64,000 nt of DNA from Botryotinia globosa (taxonomy: Eukaryota; Ascomycota; Leotiomycetes; Helotiales; Sclerotiniaceae), in NCBI GenBank assembly GCA_014898425.1, contig RCSZ01000015.1, positions 1,426,001 through 1,490,000 on the forward strand. Reading direction: 5' to 3'. Position 1 is the stretch's first letter. Each line of letters starts with the position of its first letter. Below, in pieces: positions 33,303 to 44,723 of this stretch. Under the pieces are notes generated by a model. The model had not been told where the DNA came from and ran no database searches. It was given only the letters and a program-made list of their open reading frames with translations. The position numbers and the translations under genes were made by a program.

Positions 33303-35000
33303 ATGGCTAGCAGAGGTGGTCAGTCTGGATCTGGCGCACCGAGTGGACGAAGCAAAAAGCCGGATTCTAGGGTGTCTTCAAATCTCAAATATGAATTTGG
33401 ACCCGGTATGTCCTCTGAAGAAGCGTCTAGAAGAATGTTGGAACAATATGGTAGAGGTGGTGATTGCGAGGAAGAGGGAGAAAGCGGACAAACGAGAGAA
33501 AGGAGAGAAAGGAGACAACCAGGAGAACCCAGAGAATCTAGAGGGGATAGAAAAGACAGAGAGCCCAGAGAAGACGAAGAATCCAGAGAGTACAGAAAGT
33601 ATAAAGAGTCCAAAGAATCTAGAAGAGACAGGGAAGACAGAGAACCCAGAGAAGATAGAGAGCACAGAAAGCACAGAGGAGACGGACATGAGAGAAGAGA
33701 TGGAGACAGATCTCATGGTAGATCCAGCATTACAAAGACATCGACGCGTTCCTCGGCTTCGTCCAAGAATAACAGTGCATATTTCCACGTACCACCACCA
33801 GGTGTAGAACCCGATATACCTTCGACGCAAGATCCAATTGACTCTAACATGTCCACTGTATCAGACGATCCAACTATACGTGTGAGTCTCCGACATGGTG
33901 GCAGAAGAATGGAGGTGGATGTTGGATCCGAACATAGTTCTAGAAAGCCGCGTTCTGGGAGATTGGAGGCACAACCATCACGAGGCGAAGATTCCGATGA
34001 AACTGTGACGCCACGTACATATCGTTCTCATAAATCAACAACTCATAAGAGTGATAGCAGGGAAGGAAATGAACATAAAGTTGGATCCAAGCATGGTGCT
34101 AGATCGCGAGATTCTGAGGGTCCGGTAGATCAGGTAACACCATTCGATAGTATTAGTAATGTCGATTACTATGCACCACCAGACATAACCGCCAGTTCAA
34201 CTCGAACGCCACTTCCACCTCATTCTGAAGCATCTACTGCATCTAGATCAGTAAAGCCGAAGAGTAGTAACGGAAAAGAAAAGGAACATAAAGTCAAATC
34301 CCATCATGGTGCTAGATCACGAGACTCTGAGGATCCCGTGGCTCCATCTCATTCTGGTAATAACGATTCCTACGCACCACCACCACGAAGCGCAATGTCT
34401 GGTTCGAATTTGACGTCAACTAAAATTCATACTCATACATCCACTGTTTCTGGGAGTTTTAAGGCTCCGTCTCAAATTAGCAATACCACTTCCTCCAGAT
34501 CAGGAACATGCGTATATCCAGCTTCAACTATATTGCCACCTCCACCTAGTTCTATAGAATCCATTGGATCAGGAACAAGCGTATATCTCAATTCAGATAC
34601 AACGTCACTTCGAGATCGTTCTCAAGCATCCACTGGATCTAGACCAGCAAAACACAGTAGCAATAACGGAAAAGGAAAGGAACATGAAATCCGATCCAAT
34701 CATAGTGCCAGGCCACGAGATTCTAGGAGTGTGCGGGCTCCGTCTAGAGTTAGTTCCACCAGCACGCAAGAATCCTCTGATCACGGATCTGGCGTTCCTG
34801 AAGTTGCCAAGAAGGAACCGTATTTGGTCCCTGCATATACTTATGGTGTTACTAAGACACAGAGTATGGTTCCTGTAAATTTGCTCCCAAAGGATACTAG
34901 TGAAGACTCATCGACAAAATGGAAACCCGACAAAATCATCTATCAACCGCCATATACAGCAAAGCCAAACCCGTACTTCACACACAATCAGTCCAGATAG
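33303..35000 (+). CDS. Large intrinsically disordered charged protein, function unknown
   Basis: Single exon, 565 residues, not recognised. Residues about 1-50 (SSNLKYEFGPGMSSEEASRR) look the most ordered. Residues 50-145 are an almost pure Arg/Glu/Asp tract made of REPRED, RESRRDR and similar hexads. The remainder is Ser/Thr/Pro-rich and holds three imperfect repeats carrying EHKVGSKHGARSRDSE, EHKVKSHHGARSRDSE and EHEIRSNHSARPRDSR (at about 34070, 34285 and 34680). The C-terminus is Pro/Tyr-rich (IYQPPYTAKPNPYF). Style and position suggest kinship with the gene at 30139, but I see no clear residue-level alignment. Confidence 0.7.
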   Translation: MASRGGQSGSGAPSGRSKKPDSRVSSNLKYEFGPGMSSEEASRRMLEQYGRGGDCEEEGESGQTRERRERRQPGEPRESRGDRKDREPREDEESREYRKYKESKESRRDREDREPREDREHRKHRGDGHERRDGDRSHGRSSITKTSTRSSASSKNNSAYFHVPPPGVEPDIPSTQDPIDSNMSTVSDDPTIRVSLRHGGRRMEVDVGSEHSSRKPRSGRLEAQPSRGEDSDETVTPRTYRSHKSTTHKSDSREGNEHKVGSKHGARSRDSEGPVDQVTPFDSISNVDYYAPPDITASSTRTPLPPHSEASTASRSVKPKSSNGKEKEHKVKSHHGARSRDSEDPVAPSHSGNNDSYAPPPRSAMSGSNLTSTKIHTHTSTVSGSFKAPSQISNTTSSRSGTCVYPASTILPPPPSSIESIGSGTSVYLNSDTTSLRDRSQASTGSRPAKHSSNNGKGKEHEIRSNHSARPRDSRSVRAPSRVSSTSTQESSDHGSGVPEVAKKEPYLVPAYTYGVTKTQSMVPVNLLPKDTSEDSSTKWKPDKIIYQPPYTAKPNPYFTHNQSR

Positions 35001-37616
35001 CATTCTACATGAGGTGAATAACGTCCCGGTCAGTCATGAGTATAGTATAAGTCAGTATTCGGCAAGATGATATCGGAATTTTCTATATCACATGGGTACA
35101 TATTGACGCGTGGTATCCATTGCAATATGTACAGACCATGTTATATAATATTCGTAACATACCAAAATACTGATGAGGATTCACAGTATAAATTCATAAG
35201 AGTTCCAATTACATTCCTTTCAAACCCTGGAGAGATTCAATGAATTTCAATGAAAAGTTTTCACTGAAAATTGCTTCAGTATTGCCTGTTCGAGAGGTAA
35301 TATATCGAATCTCGGCATTTTAAGATCTTTCCGGTGATCTATCATATCATTGATCATTCTATTGGTATAATATCTGGTGAACATACTGAAACACCTAGTG
35401 GAAATTATGACTTGCTTCACTAAAGTGGGCTGCATGTAGAAAATGGTGTATACTACTTTGAGTACCACGCCCTGACAACGAAATAGAAAGACTCAACTCT
35501 AGGTAAGAAACAGAAGAGTATAGGTCGAAAGTTTCTCGCGAGGTAAACGATCTCAATCGGAGCGATAGACATGATAATTTCTCATGAGCACCTTACCGTA
35601 GAGTTGTATAATAACAACTACATAAAATTACACTATTGTATTCTAGCAGTCACTCAACTTCTTATGTACCAATTGTTACATCAACGATAACGAAATATTA
35701 TTCTCGTTAACCTCATTTTAAATGTTCATGGTTGTATACCTCATCTCATCCAAATTCAATACGAACTTGTTAGCGTTCAAACGAGGAAGCTCTGAGGCCT
35801 CAGGGCCGATGGTTCTCTAGCTAACGTTGAGAGAGTAGCTCCATCGAGTCAGATGTTTTTATATGGTTGGTAGATCTAATTTACAACATCTACTTCAACC
35901 ATATGTAGCTCTGGTTGTCCACATTTTGAACGGGAGGCAAGAACTATTGCGTTCATGGCTAGGATAAAACATTTTGAGCATCCAGATGCACTTGACTGGT
36001 TGCTTTAGTTGCTTCCTCCCGTACATAGTGTTTGTGCTGTGTTTGAATAATTTGGTGCTTCGATAGAAATATATAGTACTTGAAACCTTGACCAAGTTCT
36101 GCTAAATTGTTTCCCAATTTCTCTGAACATTTGTGTGTGTGAAGTCGCGCTCCTGATTGTGTCATGGGGGAAGCTAGAGTTAATGTGTACTGGAAAACCC
36201 GCCGGGTCCAAAGGTTATGGAATCGAAGTCTATCAATAAGGATGCAGGCTCGCGTTACAAATTCAAAAAATAAAGGTGCAAGAAAGTTTTGTTATCTGCC
36301 CAATGTCCCAAGCAATTCAGTGAGACTTGTCAATTGATCTAGAATTGAGTAGCTGGAACGGATTTTCAATACTAAGATAAGGTTCATCAATAAGAAGGCC
36401 TGTATGGCGGTTCACAAGAAACAGTCTTAAAGCTCAGACTTCTGAACTTATGTTTGTAGCTCTGAATTGTTTTTTGCAGAGAACATCCACCCATCTGCAG
36501 TCTTTGCTGGCCGAGTGCCTCAATCACCAAGAGATCGAAGATTTCAAGATCAACAATACATTACAGAGACCGTCAAGTATGACAATTTCCACGTCATCTT
36601 CATCGATTCGTATTCATGTTCATGAGCCTAACCTTGACTTTAGTCAAACTTTGAATACGATCCTGTAGATGCAATGCTTTCCCGTCCTCGATATGATTGA
36701 AAAATTAAAGAAACGGCCTCCATCGTAATTTGCACAGATTGTATGGAGCTTGCCATTACCGGGTCAATGATTGGAAACAATCGACAAAGGCCTCGGTAGA
36801 TATGTCTTTGGCTCTAGACCACTTAAAATTGTGCGCAGAAATATAATTCGATCAAGAAATATGACGTTAGCTGTGGTACAAACGCAAATTGATAATCTCT
36901 GAGGTACGAAAAACTCAAATTTGACTCAACTGTAACTAACTTCCCGAAATGTCGTTCTAGATGTGGACGATTCCGGTAACATCTACTCATCAGTTTCGGG
37001 AAGGAGTGAGCAGCTTTACACGCTACCCGAGTAGATTCTTTAAATTCAATGAAAGAAGAGGCAGTACCTTCCCGAATAGAAGTAGATTTCGTATCATGTA
37101 GAAAAATAATGATAAGCTAGACCCAGACTGCAATCCGGTGTAGTATTTGTGCCTAAGCGGGTGGGTGATCTTCAATCTTCAATCTTCAATCTTCAAACTT
37201 CCGGAATTCATTTGGGCAACACAAAGTCCACAACTCCAGATTGATACCCCAATAAAGCAAGCATAAATCAGGGGGAGTATAACTGTGAATCTTCAATACC
37301 TGCCGATTGTAGAACAAGATCGTGATCTAACGATCACGTGACCCATAGAAAAATTACCTGGTTTCGTCTTATCTTATCTGTAAGGTAACGAACCCTATTC
37401 GCTTGAAGTTGCTTGAAATGAAGGGGAAAAGTACAATTGACTTCTGTGTCTGGAACCTAATAGCCTGAGTACCACGTTACAATATCCAGACGTGTGGTAA
37501 TATTGTTATGATACAATTGTTCAACTTTGATGCTTGTGATCAAATTTCAATGCAATTTTGAAAAATTCATTGAAGTTCGAATATTGAGCCAAGAAAGAAG
37601 AAACATTGCTGGAATT
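35001..37616. other. 2.6-kb region with no confident gene
   Basis: Holds a GTGATC/GATCAC inverted repeat plus CACGTG at 37321-37341 and an ATCTTCA array at 37168-37196. Weak ORF candidates: a 62-residue ATG ORF at 35247-35435 (-), a 68-residue one at 35959-36165 (-), and two overlapping plus frames at about 36450-36668. None has a domain. Confidence 0.4.
37168..37196 (+). repeat. (ATCTTCA)n 7-bp tandem repeat
   Basis: Four copies of ATCTTCA, essentially perfect, in an intergenic region. Confidence 0.9.
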
Positions 37617-37871
37617 ATGAAGTTGGCTCTCTCGGGTCCCAAGACACCACTAGAATATCCCCAGACTCTCAAAGTCTCCACTCCACCACCCACGCCGAGA
37701 TTCTTGACCGAAAGCTTTACCCCGAGCCCCTCTACCCCAGATTTTTGCCCAGAATTTACCAAGACGCCAGAGATGAAAATGAAAATGAAAATGAAAACGA
37801 AAACGAAAATGAACGCAAAAACATATCAAACAATATCCAAGAGGATCGACCTCTCCCCATATTATTTTTAG
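37617..37871 (+). CDS. Small proline-directed-phosphosite-rich protein
   Basis: 84-residue ATG ORF, unrecognised. Residues about 9-55 are packed with Thr-Pro/Ser-Pro pairs (GPKTPLEY, STPPPTPRF, SFTPSPSTPDF, TKTPEM), unlike random AT-rich translation. This is followed by a Met/Lys run from a GAAAAT hexamer array (37774-37812) and a basic tail. The ORF stays open further upstream, so an earlier exon is possible. Gene status is inferred from composition only. Confidence 0.35.
   Translation: MKLALSGPKTPLEYPQTLKVSTPPPTPRFLTESFTPSPSTPDFCPEFTKTPEMKMKMKMKTKTKMNAKTYQTISKRIDLSPYYF
37774..37812 (+). repeat. (GAAAAT)n hexanucleotide repeat
   Basis: About six copies with T/C variants, inside the small S/T-P-rich ORF, where it encodes (MK)n and (TK)n. 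Confidence 0.9.
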
Positions 37872-39498
37872 TCACAGACTGACATGACATTTTGACACAT
37901 TTTTGACACTCGGAAATTAACAAGCTATCAAACTTTGGCAGGCGGTGTATTCCGACGTCGTCCCAAGACTTATCTAATTTCCCAAATATATTTCAAGGAG
38001 TTCTTGGTTCCTCGAGCAGTAAAACCTCTCCTAAACCACTGCCAAAGCCTTCCGTCTTGGGGATAAAAGCTTGAAACGATTCCAAGATACCAAGGTGAAT
38101 CGAATCATGAAGTACCGAAACTATTCAGCTCTCTCTCGCTCACACCGCAGCGCCAATGCTGACTGGGTGTTGAGTACGGACGCCATCAGTAGCAAGGGCG
38201 TCACCGGATGCAAAATATCATCCAGTCCAATACGACAGTGAGGTCGAAAGTCGTTTGGTAAAGAAATATGCACTCCGCCATTCCATTAGACCGTCGGCAT
38301 CCCAATCTCATATACTGGAGAAGAATTGAGAATCTCCAACCTATTTGTCATTCCGGGGGTTGTTTTGTTTTGACTCCGTATTAGGTGTGTTCTCGGTAGA
38401 CTTGCCTTGTGTACGGTACCTACCTAGTAAAGTACAGAATGAGTGCGGATGCATCGTTCCATTCGGGATCGGACATTAAGGCTTGAGGTAGCTCTTGGAA
38501 AATTTGCGGCCTACTACGGAGTAAAGTAAGCTCCAAGCCAAACAGTTGGATCCCCACACTTGCACAGATAATATGTCACTGTGATCGGCAAAGAAAAACG
38601 ACACCAATTTAAGGAGTTGGTCATTAGAGATAAGGTCTAGACATATTTCTATTAGTCAGTAACTTCAAGATGTGGTATACTTCGTAGGTATAACAGAGTG
38701 GGAGACTTGGTCTGTGTTTACATCGTCGTCGTTTCGACCATGCTCGCCATGCAATGCTATGATACTAACTAACCATCATGGGAGCCCATGCCATATGTCA
38801 AAAAACCCTAGTCAGAGAGAGGAAAAGAAGATATTGAATCTGACACCCAACTAGCATATGGCAAGCTTACATTCAGCCGAGGAATAGCAAACAAACCAGG
38901 ATCAAACAAGCTTATTCACTGGATACGTTCCATTTCCCCCCCATTCTCCATGCGGAGAGCGCTAGGATTTACTGTTAATGATGGCTGCGCTAAGAACAAA
39001 TCAAACATTTTTTGGAACGCTAAATCATCAGCTGATGAATCAGAGTCCCAGAGGAGATGATGGAAGCATGCATGTATTCACGGTTAGCAGATGGAACTTG
39101 GAAGATCGTAAAAAAAAACAGTTGGTGTCCAACTATCGCTGGAAAGTTTCCTTGTGCTACATGCGCGTTCGAATGAGAGACAGATAAGTAGGTAGTTCCC
39201 CGTCTCTCATTTCTCAAACAATCTCATCATACCATCCTCATTCTTCATTTATTTCAAGTCGAGCTTTGTGTGGACACGGGCTATCACTCCCCTTTTGGAG
39301 TGAGTATAGAATATTGCAACTCTACTTTCCAATTGGAAACGACATCGATCTCTTAATTGCTTGAATACCTTATCATAAGACTCGAAATTAGGACAATAAG
39401 GGAATCGAAAGGTACCAACATACATTCAATCCTACTTATCGCAGTAGAATTTCCTATATCGAAAGCTAATAACTCTTTTGCAGATATCAAAGCTCAAC
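37872..39498. other. Upstream region of the Jen1-type transporter
   Basis: 1.6 kb with no recognised gene. A 69-residue ATG ORF at 38978-39187 lacks motifs. Long upstream regions are common for regulated transporters, so this is probably a promoter region. Confidence 0.4.
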
Positions 39499-41168
39499 AT
39501 GGCAGACCAATACGGTGCTGCAGACTATGATGCCCATGCAAACGAATCTCAATCTCCTCAGAAGATGTCCATTGGGGAGTATTGCAGGACCCGAGTTTCT
39601 ACACTCAAGCCTCCTATGCACAAGGCTCCTAACCCATTCAAACTTCTGGCTATGTTGAATGGAAAACAATGGCTATTCTTCCTTGTGGCGTTTGTTGCTT
39701 GGGTATGTTCTGGATCCTTGACACCCTTAGCTTTTTCCCGCTAACCATTCTGCCTAGACTTGGGATGCGTTCGATTTCTTTACAGTCAGTCTTACTGTTT
39801 CGGACCTCGCAGAGGAATTTGACAAGACTACCACGGACATCACATGGGGTATTACATTGGTTCTCATGTTGAGATCTGTTGGTTCTATTATCTTCGGGCT
39901 CGCAGCAGATAGATATGGCAGAAAATGGCCCTTCATTGTCAACAACATTCTGTTCATCATTCTCGAACTCGGTACCGGTTTCTGTCAAACATACAAGCAA
40001 TTCCTGGCATGCAGAGCCCTGTTCGGTATCGCAATGGGCGGATTGTACGGAAACGCTGCCGCTACCGCGCTTGAAGATTGTCCCGAAGAAGCTCGTGGTC
40101 TGATATCCGGTATACTTCAACAAGGATATGCTTTTGGATATCTTCTCGCAACCGCTTTTGCTAGAGGATTGGTAAATACCACTAGTCATGGATGGAGACC
40201 TTTGTTCTGGTTCGGTGCAGGTCCACCTGTTCTCATCATCATCTTCCGTCTCTGTCTCCCGGAAACAGATGCGTACAAGGAGCGTGTTCTTGTTCGAAAT
40301 GAGCGAGGTAATATCGGAGCTACCTTTATTGCTGAAGGAAAGGTAGCATTGAGGGAGCATTGGCTCTTGTTGATTTACTTGGTACTTCTCATGGCTGGTT
40401 TTAACTTCATGGTAAGCTCTACCCTCACCACTGATCGCAAGACATCTTACAGTATTCATACTAACCCAAATCCAGTCTCATGGTTCCCAAGATCTCTACC
40501 CAACCATGCTTAAGAATCAATACAACTTCTCAGCAAACGCTGTTACTGTCATCCAAGTCGTCGCCAATGTTGGTGCCATGACTGGTGGTACTTTGGTTGG
40601 TTACTGTTCCCAAATCTTCGGTCGTCGCTTCTCCATAATTGTCATCTCCATCCTCGGCGGTGCTCTCCTCTACCCCTACACATACACCTCTTCCAGCGCC
40701 GTCATTGCCGCAGCCTTCTTCGAACAATTCTGTGTCCAAGGAGCTTGGGGTGTTATTCCCATTCATCTCATGGAACTTTCTCCTGGCTCTTTCCGAACCT
40801 TCGTTGTCGGTACCGCATACCAACTCGGAAATCTTGTTTCCTCCGCTAGTTCGACTATCGAGGCCCAATTGGGAGAAAAATTCCCTCTTCCCCCCAAAGG
40901 CAAAACATCTCGTTTTGAATACGGAAAGGTCATTTGTATTTTCATGGGTTGTGTATACGCCTATGTGATCATATTGACATTTGTGGGGCCCGAGTATCTG
41001 AGAAGGAGCTTTGATGTTCAACATGATAGTGATTTGGCAGCGGCAGCAGGCCATAATACAATTGAGAAGAGTATGAAGAAGATGAGAGGAAACGGGGGTG
41101 TGGAGAATGAATCAACTGAGGATGTGGACGCAGGGTTGGAGAAGGGAACTGCGAGAAACATCGATTGA
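39499..41168 (+). CDS. JEN1: Jen1-type monocarboxylate/proton symporter (MFS)
   Basis: Plasma-membrane importer of lactate, pyruvate or related carboxylates in the major facilitator superfamily. Exons 39499-39702, 39758-40411 and 40476-41168 close in frame at 516 residues. A 55-residue cytoplasmic N-terminus precedes about 12 membrane segments. MFS signature loop: GLAADRYGRKWPF. The second intron splits the Jen-family signature: NFM joined to SHGSQDLYPT gives N..[ST]H.[ST]QD...T, which is specific to this family and lies in the substrate pathway. Also family-like are SVGSIIFG, GIAMGGLYGNAAATALED and EQFCVQGAWGVIPIHLMELS. Exact substrate is not readable. Expression is often glucose-repressed in the family; no site was verified here. 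Confidence 0.93.
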
Positions 41169-43180
41169 AGACAGATTTGAAGAGAAATGATGGGTGGAAT
41201 GGAATGAATTGCTTTGGATACGGGGTTTGAATTGTCGGATGGGTATAGGTCAATCAATAGCTCCCTACGGGATGAATGAATTGTGACATGGACATGACAA
41301 ACCACATCTTGCTGCTTGCAGCGTGCCCATTTCTATCCTCTCTGCGTATCGTGGTTTGTAGTGAAATTATACTTGCTCCTCTACAACCCATTGCGTACGT
41401 AACTTGAGTGAAGACTGGCGTGGTGAAGTGTTGGACAGGGTTCAAAAAGCGCACTGAGAGGAGTCTGGCTCGAGAAGCGTTATAATATGGATTTACCAGA
41501 TGTAAAGTTTCCCCCGAGGTTATATAAATTGACCAACTTTCATTACCTGGTAGTCCTTATCGGGGAGCTTCACAGGGTGTGAGGAAGAAATTTTGCCCGA
41601 ATGGTTCAGTGCGAAAAACATTAGTCTCTTCGTTAAATCTTATCTCATCCTCAGACCACACGGTGATTACATAATTAAATAGACTTTTTGGTCTTGATTT
41701 CGAGGTAGAGCTTTTCGAAACTTTATTATTGTAAGGTTTGAAACAATTTGGTTTTAGCTTTGATATAAATCCCAATAATTTGTGATTTTTAGATTTTTTA
41801 ATTAAATATTTTAAATTATTCAATTATTATATCATTTCAATATAAATTCATTTTATAGAAATAAATTTTATTATTATTTTGATATATTTATTATTATTAT
41901 AGCTTTATTTTATTATATACAAATATAATATTGAAAATTAAAAATAATAATTTTGAATCTCAATATTTTAATAAAATAAGTACTTATCTTTTTCAAAATC
42001 AATCATTACTATTATTCTAATTAAATATATATATATCTCAGAAATCTTATTATCTATCTTATTCTCTTTATATAAATAGAATTCTAAATAATAAAGATTA
42101 TTATTGATTTCAAAAAGATTAGATATTTTTAGTTTCAAAATTCAACCTTTATTTGAAATTCAAATGTTTTAAATTTAAAATATTTAATTCAATTTCAATT
42201 TCCATTAATAATATAATCCTAATATTATTAATTCAATTGAAATAAAAGCTTGTAATATATTCAATTCAATAAAACAATTCGAATAATATTATTCTTAATA
42301 TTAATATTAATAGAATAAAATTATTAAAAATAATTTATCTAATTTCAAAAAAATTCTTTCAAATCATTCTATATCATTACTACAATTCTAATTAATTCAA
42401 TACAAATTCAAATAATAATATCAATTAAACTCTTTCAAAAACTTTAATCAATTTTTCAATAAATAATAATTGAAAAAATAAAATATATTATTAAAATGTT
42501 CTCACTAAACAGATTCGATTCCTTACCAAAAATACAATCAAAAACTCTCAAACTTTTAAGAAAATAAACACCCCCCAATCCCTTATTAACTAAAAAGAAT
42601 TTGATTATTAATAAACCACAATACTACTATAAAAAAGATCAAAATATTAGATATTTATTAGAATTTAATAAAATACATTTTATCAACAAAGAGAGTTTGA
42701 AAGTGAGATAAGTTAAATCATTTTATTCAGAGTGGTCTTAGTGAAAAGAGTGATTTGTGTTAATGATCAAAATTGGTCTAAATGCAAAAGAAAAATCGTG
42801 TGATGTCAATAATTGGGAGTGATGATATGTGTTATTCACTATGTAGATATTGTATTTATAGTTGGATCTCAAGATCTCTTTAACTCTCCCAAGCGGACAT
42901 TATGGTATATTATGCCCTATTTGTTTCACCCGCACTCCATCATATTTTCCGTGCCTTGAACAATTCCAGACGCAAGGCACTTACGAAAGGTCGCGAAAGA
43001 TCCTTAACCTAGTAGATTCAAGGTCGGTCAATGAAAGTATCCAATGTCGAGGCTCCACTGAGAAAACTCGAACTACTGATTCATGTATGTGGTCTTTGAG
43101 TCGCTTCAGGAGTCGTTACTCGTTCAAGATTCATCCTTATCCATCATCATTCGTTTCATTTCCTATCCAAATTTCATCAT
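41169..43180. other. 2-kb region with ~1-kb AT-rich, RIP-like island
   Basis: From about 41690 to 42720 the sequence is almost only A/T, with stop codons in all frames. The edges carry a weak inverted similarity: TTAAATCTTATCTCA at about 41633, and the complement of a TTTAACTTATCTCA-like string at about 42700-42715. No transposase or reverse transcriptase frame survives. An 88-codon frame at 41557-41823 (-) straddles the left edge without motifs. Best read as a RIP-degraded transposon relic. Confidence 0.55.
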
Positions 43181-43944
43181 TTATCTCTCATCGCCCTTTA
43201 ATTTACCAGGTATCTCTTCCAAATCTTCCACACTCTCAATTTCTAACACTTTCGAAACTTCCGCGGTGCTCCTCATCAGCTCCTTGGCCCCAGCATATAA
43301 CATTCGCTGCTCTGCATTGACTGTGGGTGGGAGGTAGAAGATTAGGACATATGGGACGGAGAGACGGCCAGAGGGCTAGGGTAGGTTAGCTTTTGATGAG
43401 TAGAACACAAGGAAAGGGATAACATACCAGTGTGCAAGGATAGCTTAGGAGGATAAAACGAGGTGAATGATCTGGCAGGTCGTCACCTATAGATTCGAGA
43501 TCTTTATATACAACTCCATCTTCATCTTGTTTTATTTCGAGATTGCTTTTATCAATCAGATCTAAGGGATAAGAGGGAATCAGCAGGCATTCCATTTCAC
43601 ATAACAGTCCAGCAGTTTGATGATGTTTTATATCCCATACTCATTTAAATAATATCAAAGTTGTTTCTCAGCAATAACCCGAGGGTTATATGAAGGTGGT
43701 GGTGCAACTGGTGTGTAATCATTGTGGGGTATTGGTTGGAGGAACGTTCAAATATCTTGAAAGGAGAGGGAGACAAACATATAACAGCTTGAGGATCACT
43801 TGCGCGCGAAGTCCCAAGTCTAAATTTACGTAGATGTGCCTTCGTTTCGGTGCTGAACGTATAGAGGCGCGATTCTGAAGACTAGAATTGATCGAACTGG
43901 TTAATGGCGCGTTTTCCGGAGGAGTAGGAAGGGTTTGTTACCAT
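43181..43944 (-). CDS. AIM7: Glia maturation factor homologue (Aim7), ADF-H domain actin-branch regulator
   Basis: GMF binds Arp2/3 and removes actin branches. Four exons: 43944-43942 (only the ATG), 43881-43779, 43561-43428 and 43375-43181, totalling 144 residues, in frame. Joined blocks are MSSESRLYTFSTETKAHLRK, FRLGTSRASDPQAVIYLIDK, DHSPRFILLSYPCTLPSGRL and SVPYVLIFYLPPTVNAEQRM, then LYAGAKELMRSTAEVSKVLE. The length equals typical GMF (about 140). The ATG-only exon is supported because splicing at GTAACA and at TTCTAG gives the usual MS(S)E start. All introns are 52-217 bp GT-AG. Confidence 0.93.
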
Positions 43945-44331
43945 AATGAAGATATCGATATATGCTTCTTGAGTAGGAGTGCAATGAGGAGGTTGCTGTC
44001 GAGGTCAAAATAAGAGCTGGGTGTTTCCTTGTATGTCGAGATATGAACTTGTAAAGGTGTGAATATCAGACGGTCAGACCAGGAAACTACGAGAAGTGGG
44101 CTGTTTAGCTTCATTTCGGATAAAACTCGGATGTGTAAGCAAACGAACAACGCCCACCAGGCCAAAAAAAAACCAACACAATTTAAAGATGTGCAACAAA
44201 ATGTCAAATTTGCGTATGTTGGTCACATGAACCAAGAACGATTGGACCAAGCAATCACATATCTGGTAATAGAAACTTCATCATTGAGGAGGTATTAGCT
44301 GAGAAACGCAAATTGCTACCCGTTACCATCA
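43945..44331. other. 5' flank of AIM7
   Basis: Nothing supported on either strand. Presumed AIM7 promoter. Confidence 0.4.
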
Positions 44332-44723
44332 TCAAGCAGTCGGGCTATCAATCAGGTCCAGTATTCCGGGTCGGCCCTTATGGTTATGGCTGGAGCGTTG
44401 ATGTATTTGCATGATAACGTACGCAGGTAGTTCTGTGCAGTCGTTGAATTCAAAGCGAACCCCTCTGAACTCCAGCATTCGAGTCATTCTCTTGTTATGT
44501 TTCCTGCACCCTATCCTCGTAGGACCTTTGATTTCAATACCGATCGATGACAGATTCTCACATTGGCATCATGGTGGTTGTAATTGTGGCCGGAGATACA
44601 GGCATGATGAGCGAATTGGCATTTACTTACAGGCTGTGTGTATCTGTGGACAACTCCAGATTCTATCAATGTGAAGAGAACTTCACGGAGTATGCCTGCT
44701 CGACCCCAGGGCTGATATTTCAT
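44332..44723 (-). CDS. Possible two-exon orphan gene (weak)
   Basis: Exons 44723-44631 and 44556-44332 would join phase 0 to 105 residues. The first exon (MKYQPWGRAGILREVLFT) ends at a perfect GTAAGT donor. The second is an open, protein-like 74-codon stretch (KHNKRMTRMLEFRGVRFEF) that ends at TGA. The weakness is the acceptor, which reads GTGAG. Also, a 150-codon ATG frame runs on the plus strand over 44547-44999. Only one of the two can be mainly coding. No domain is recognised. Confidence 0.22.

Noticed and set aside
41557..41823. 88-codon minus frame at the edge of the AT-rich island as a transposon protein fragment
   Set aside because: VWSEDEIRFNEETNVF looks protein-like, but I could not tie it to any transposase, reverse transcriptase or capsid family.
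42862..43320. 152-codon plus-strand frame
   Set aside because: Shadow of the AIM7 exons on the minus strand.
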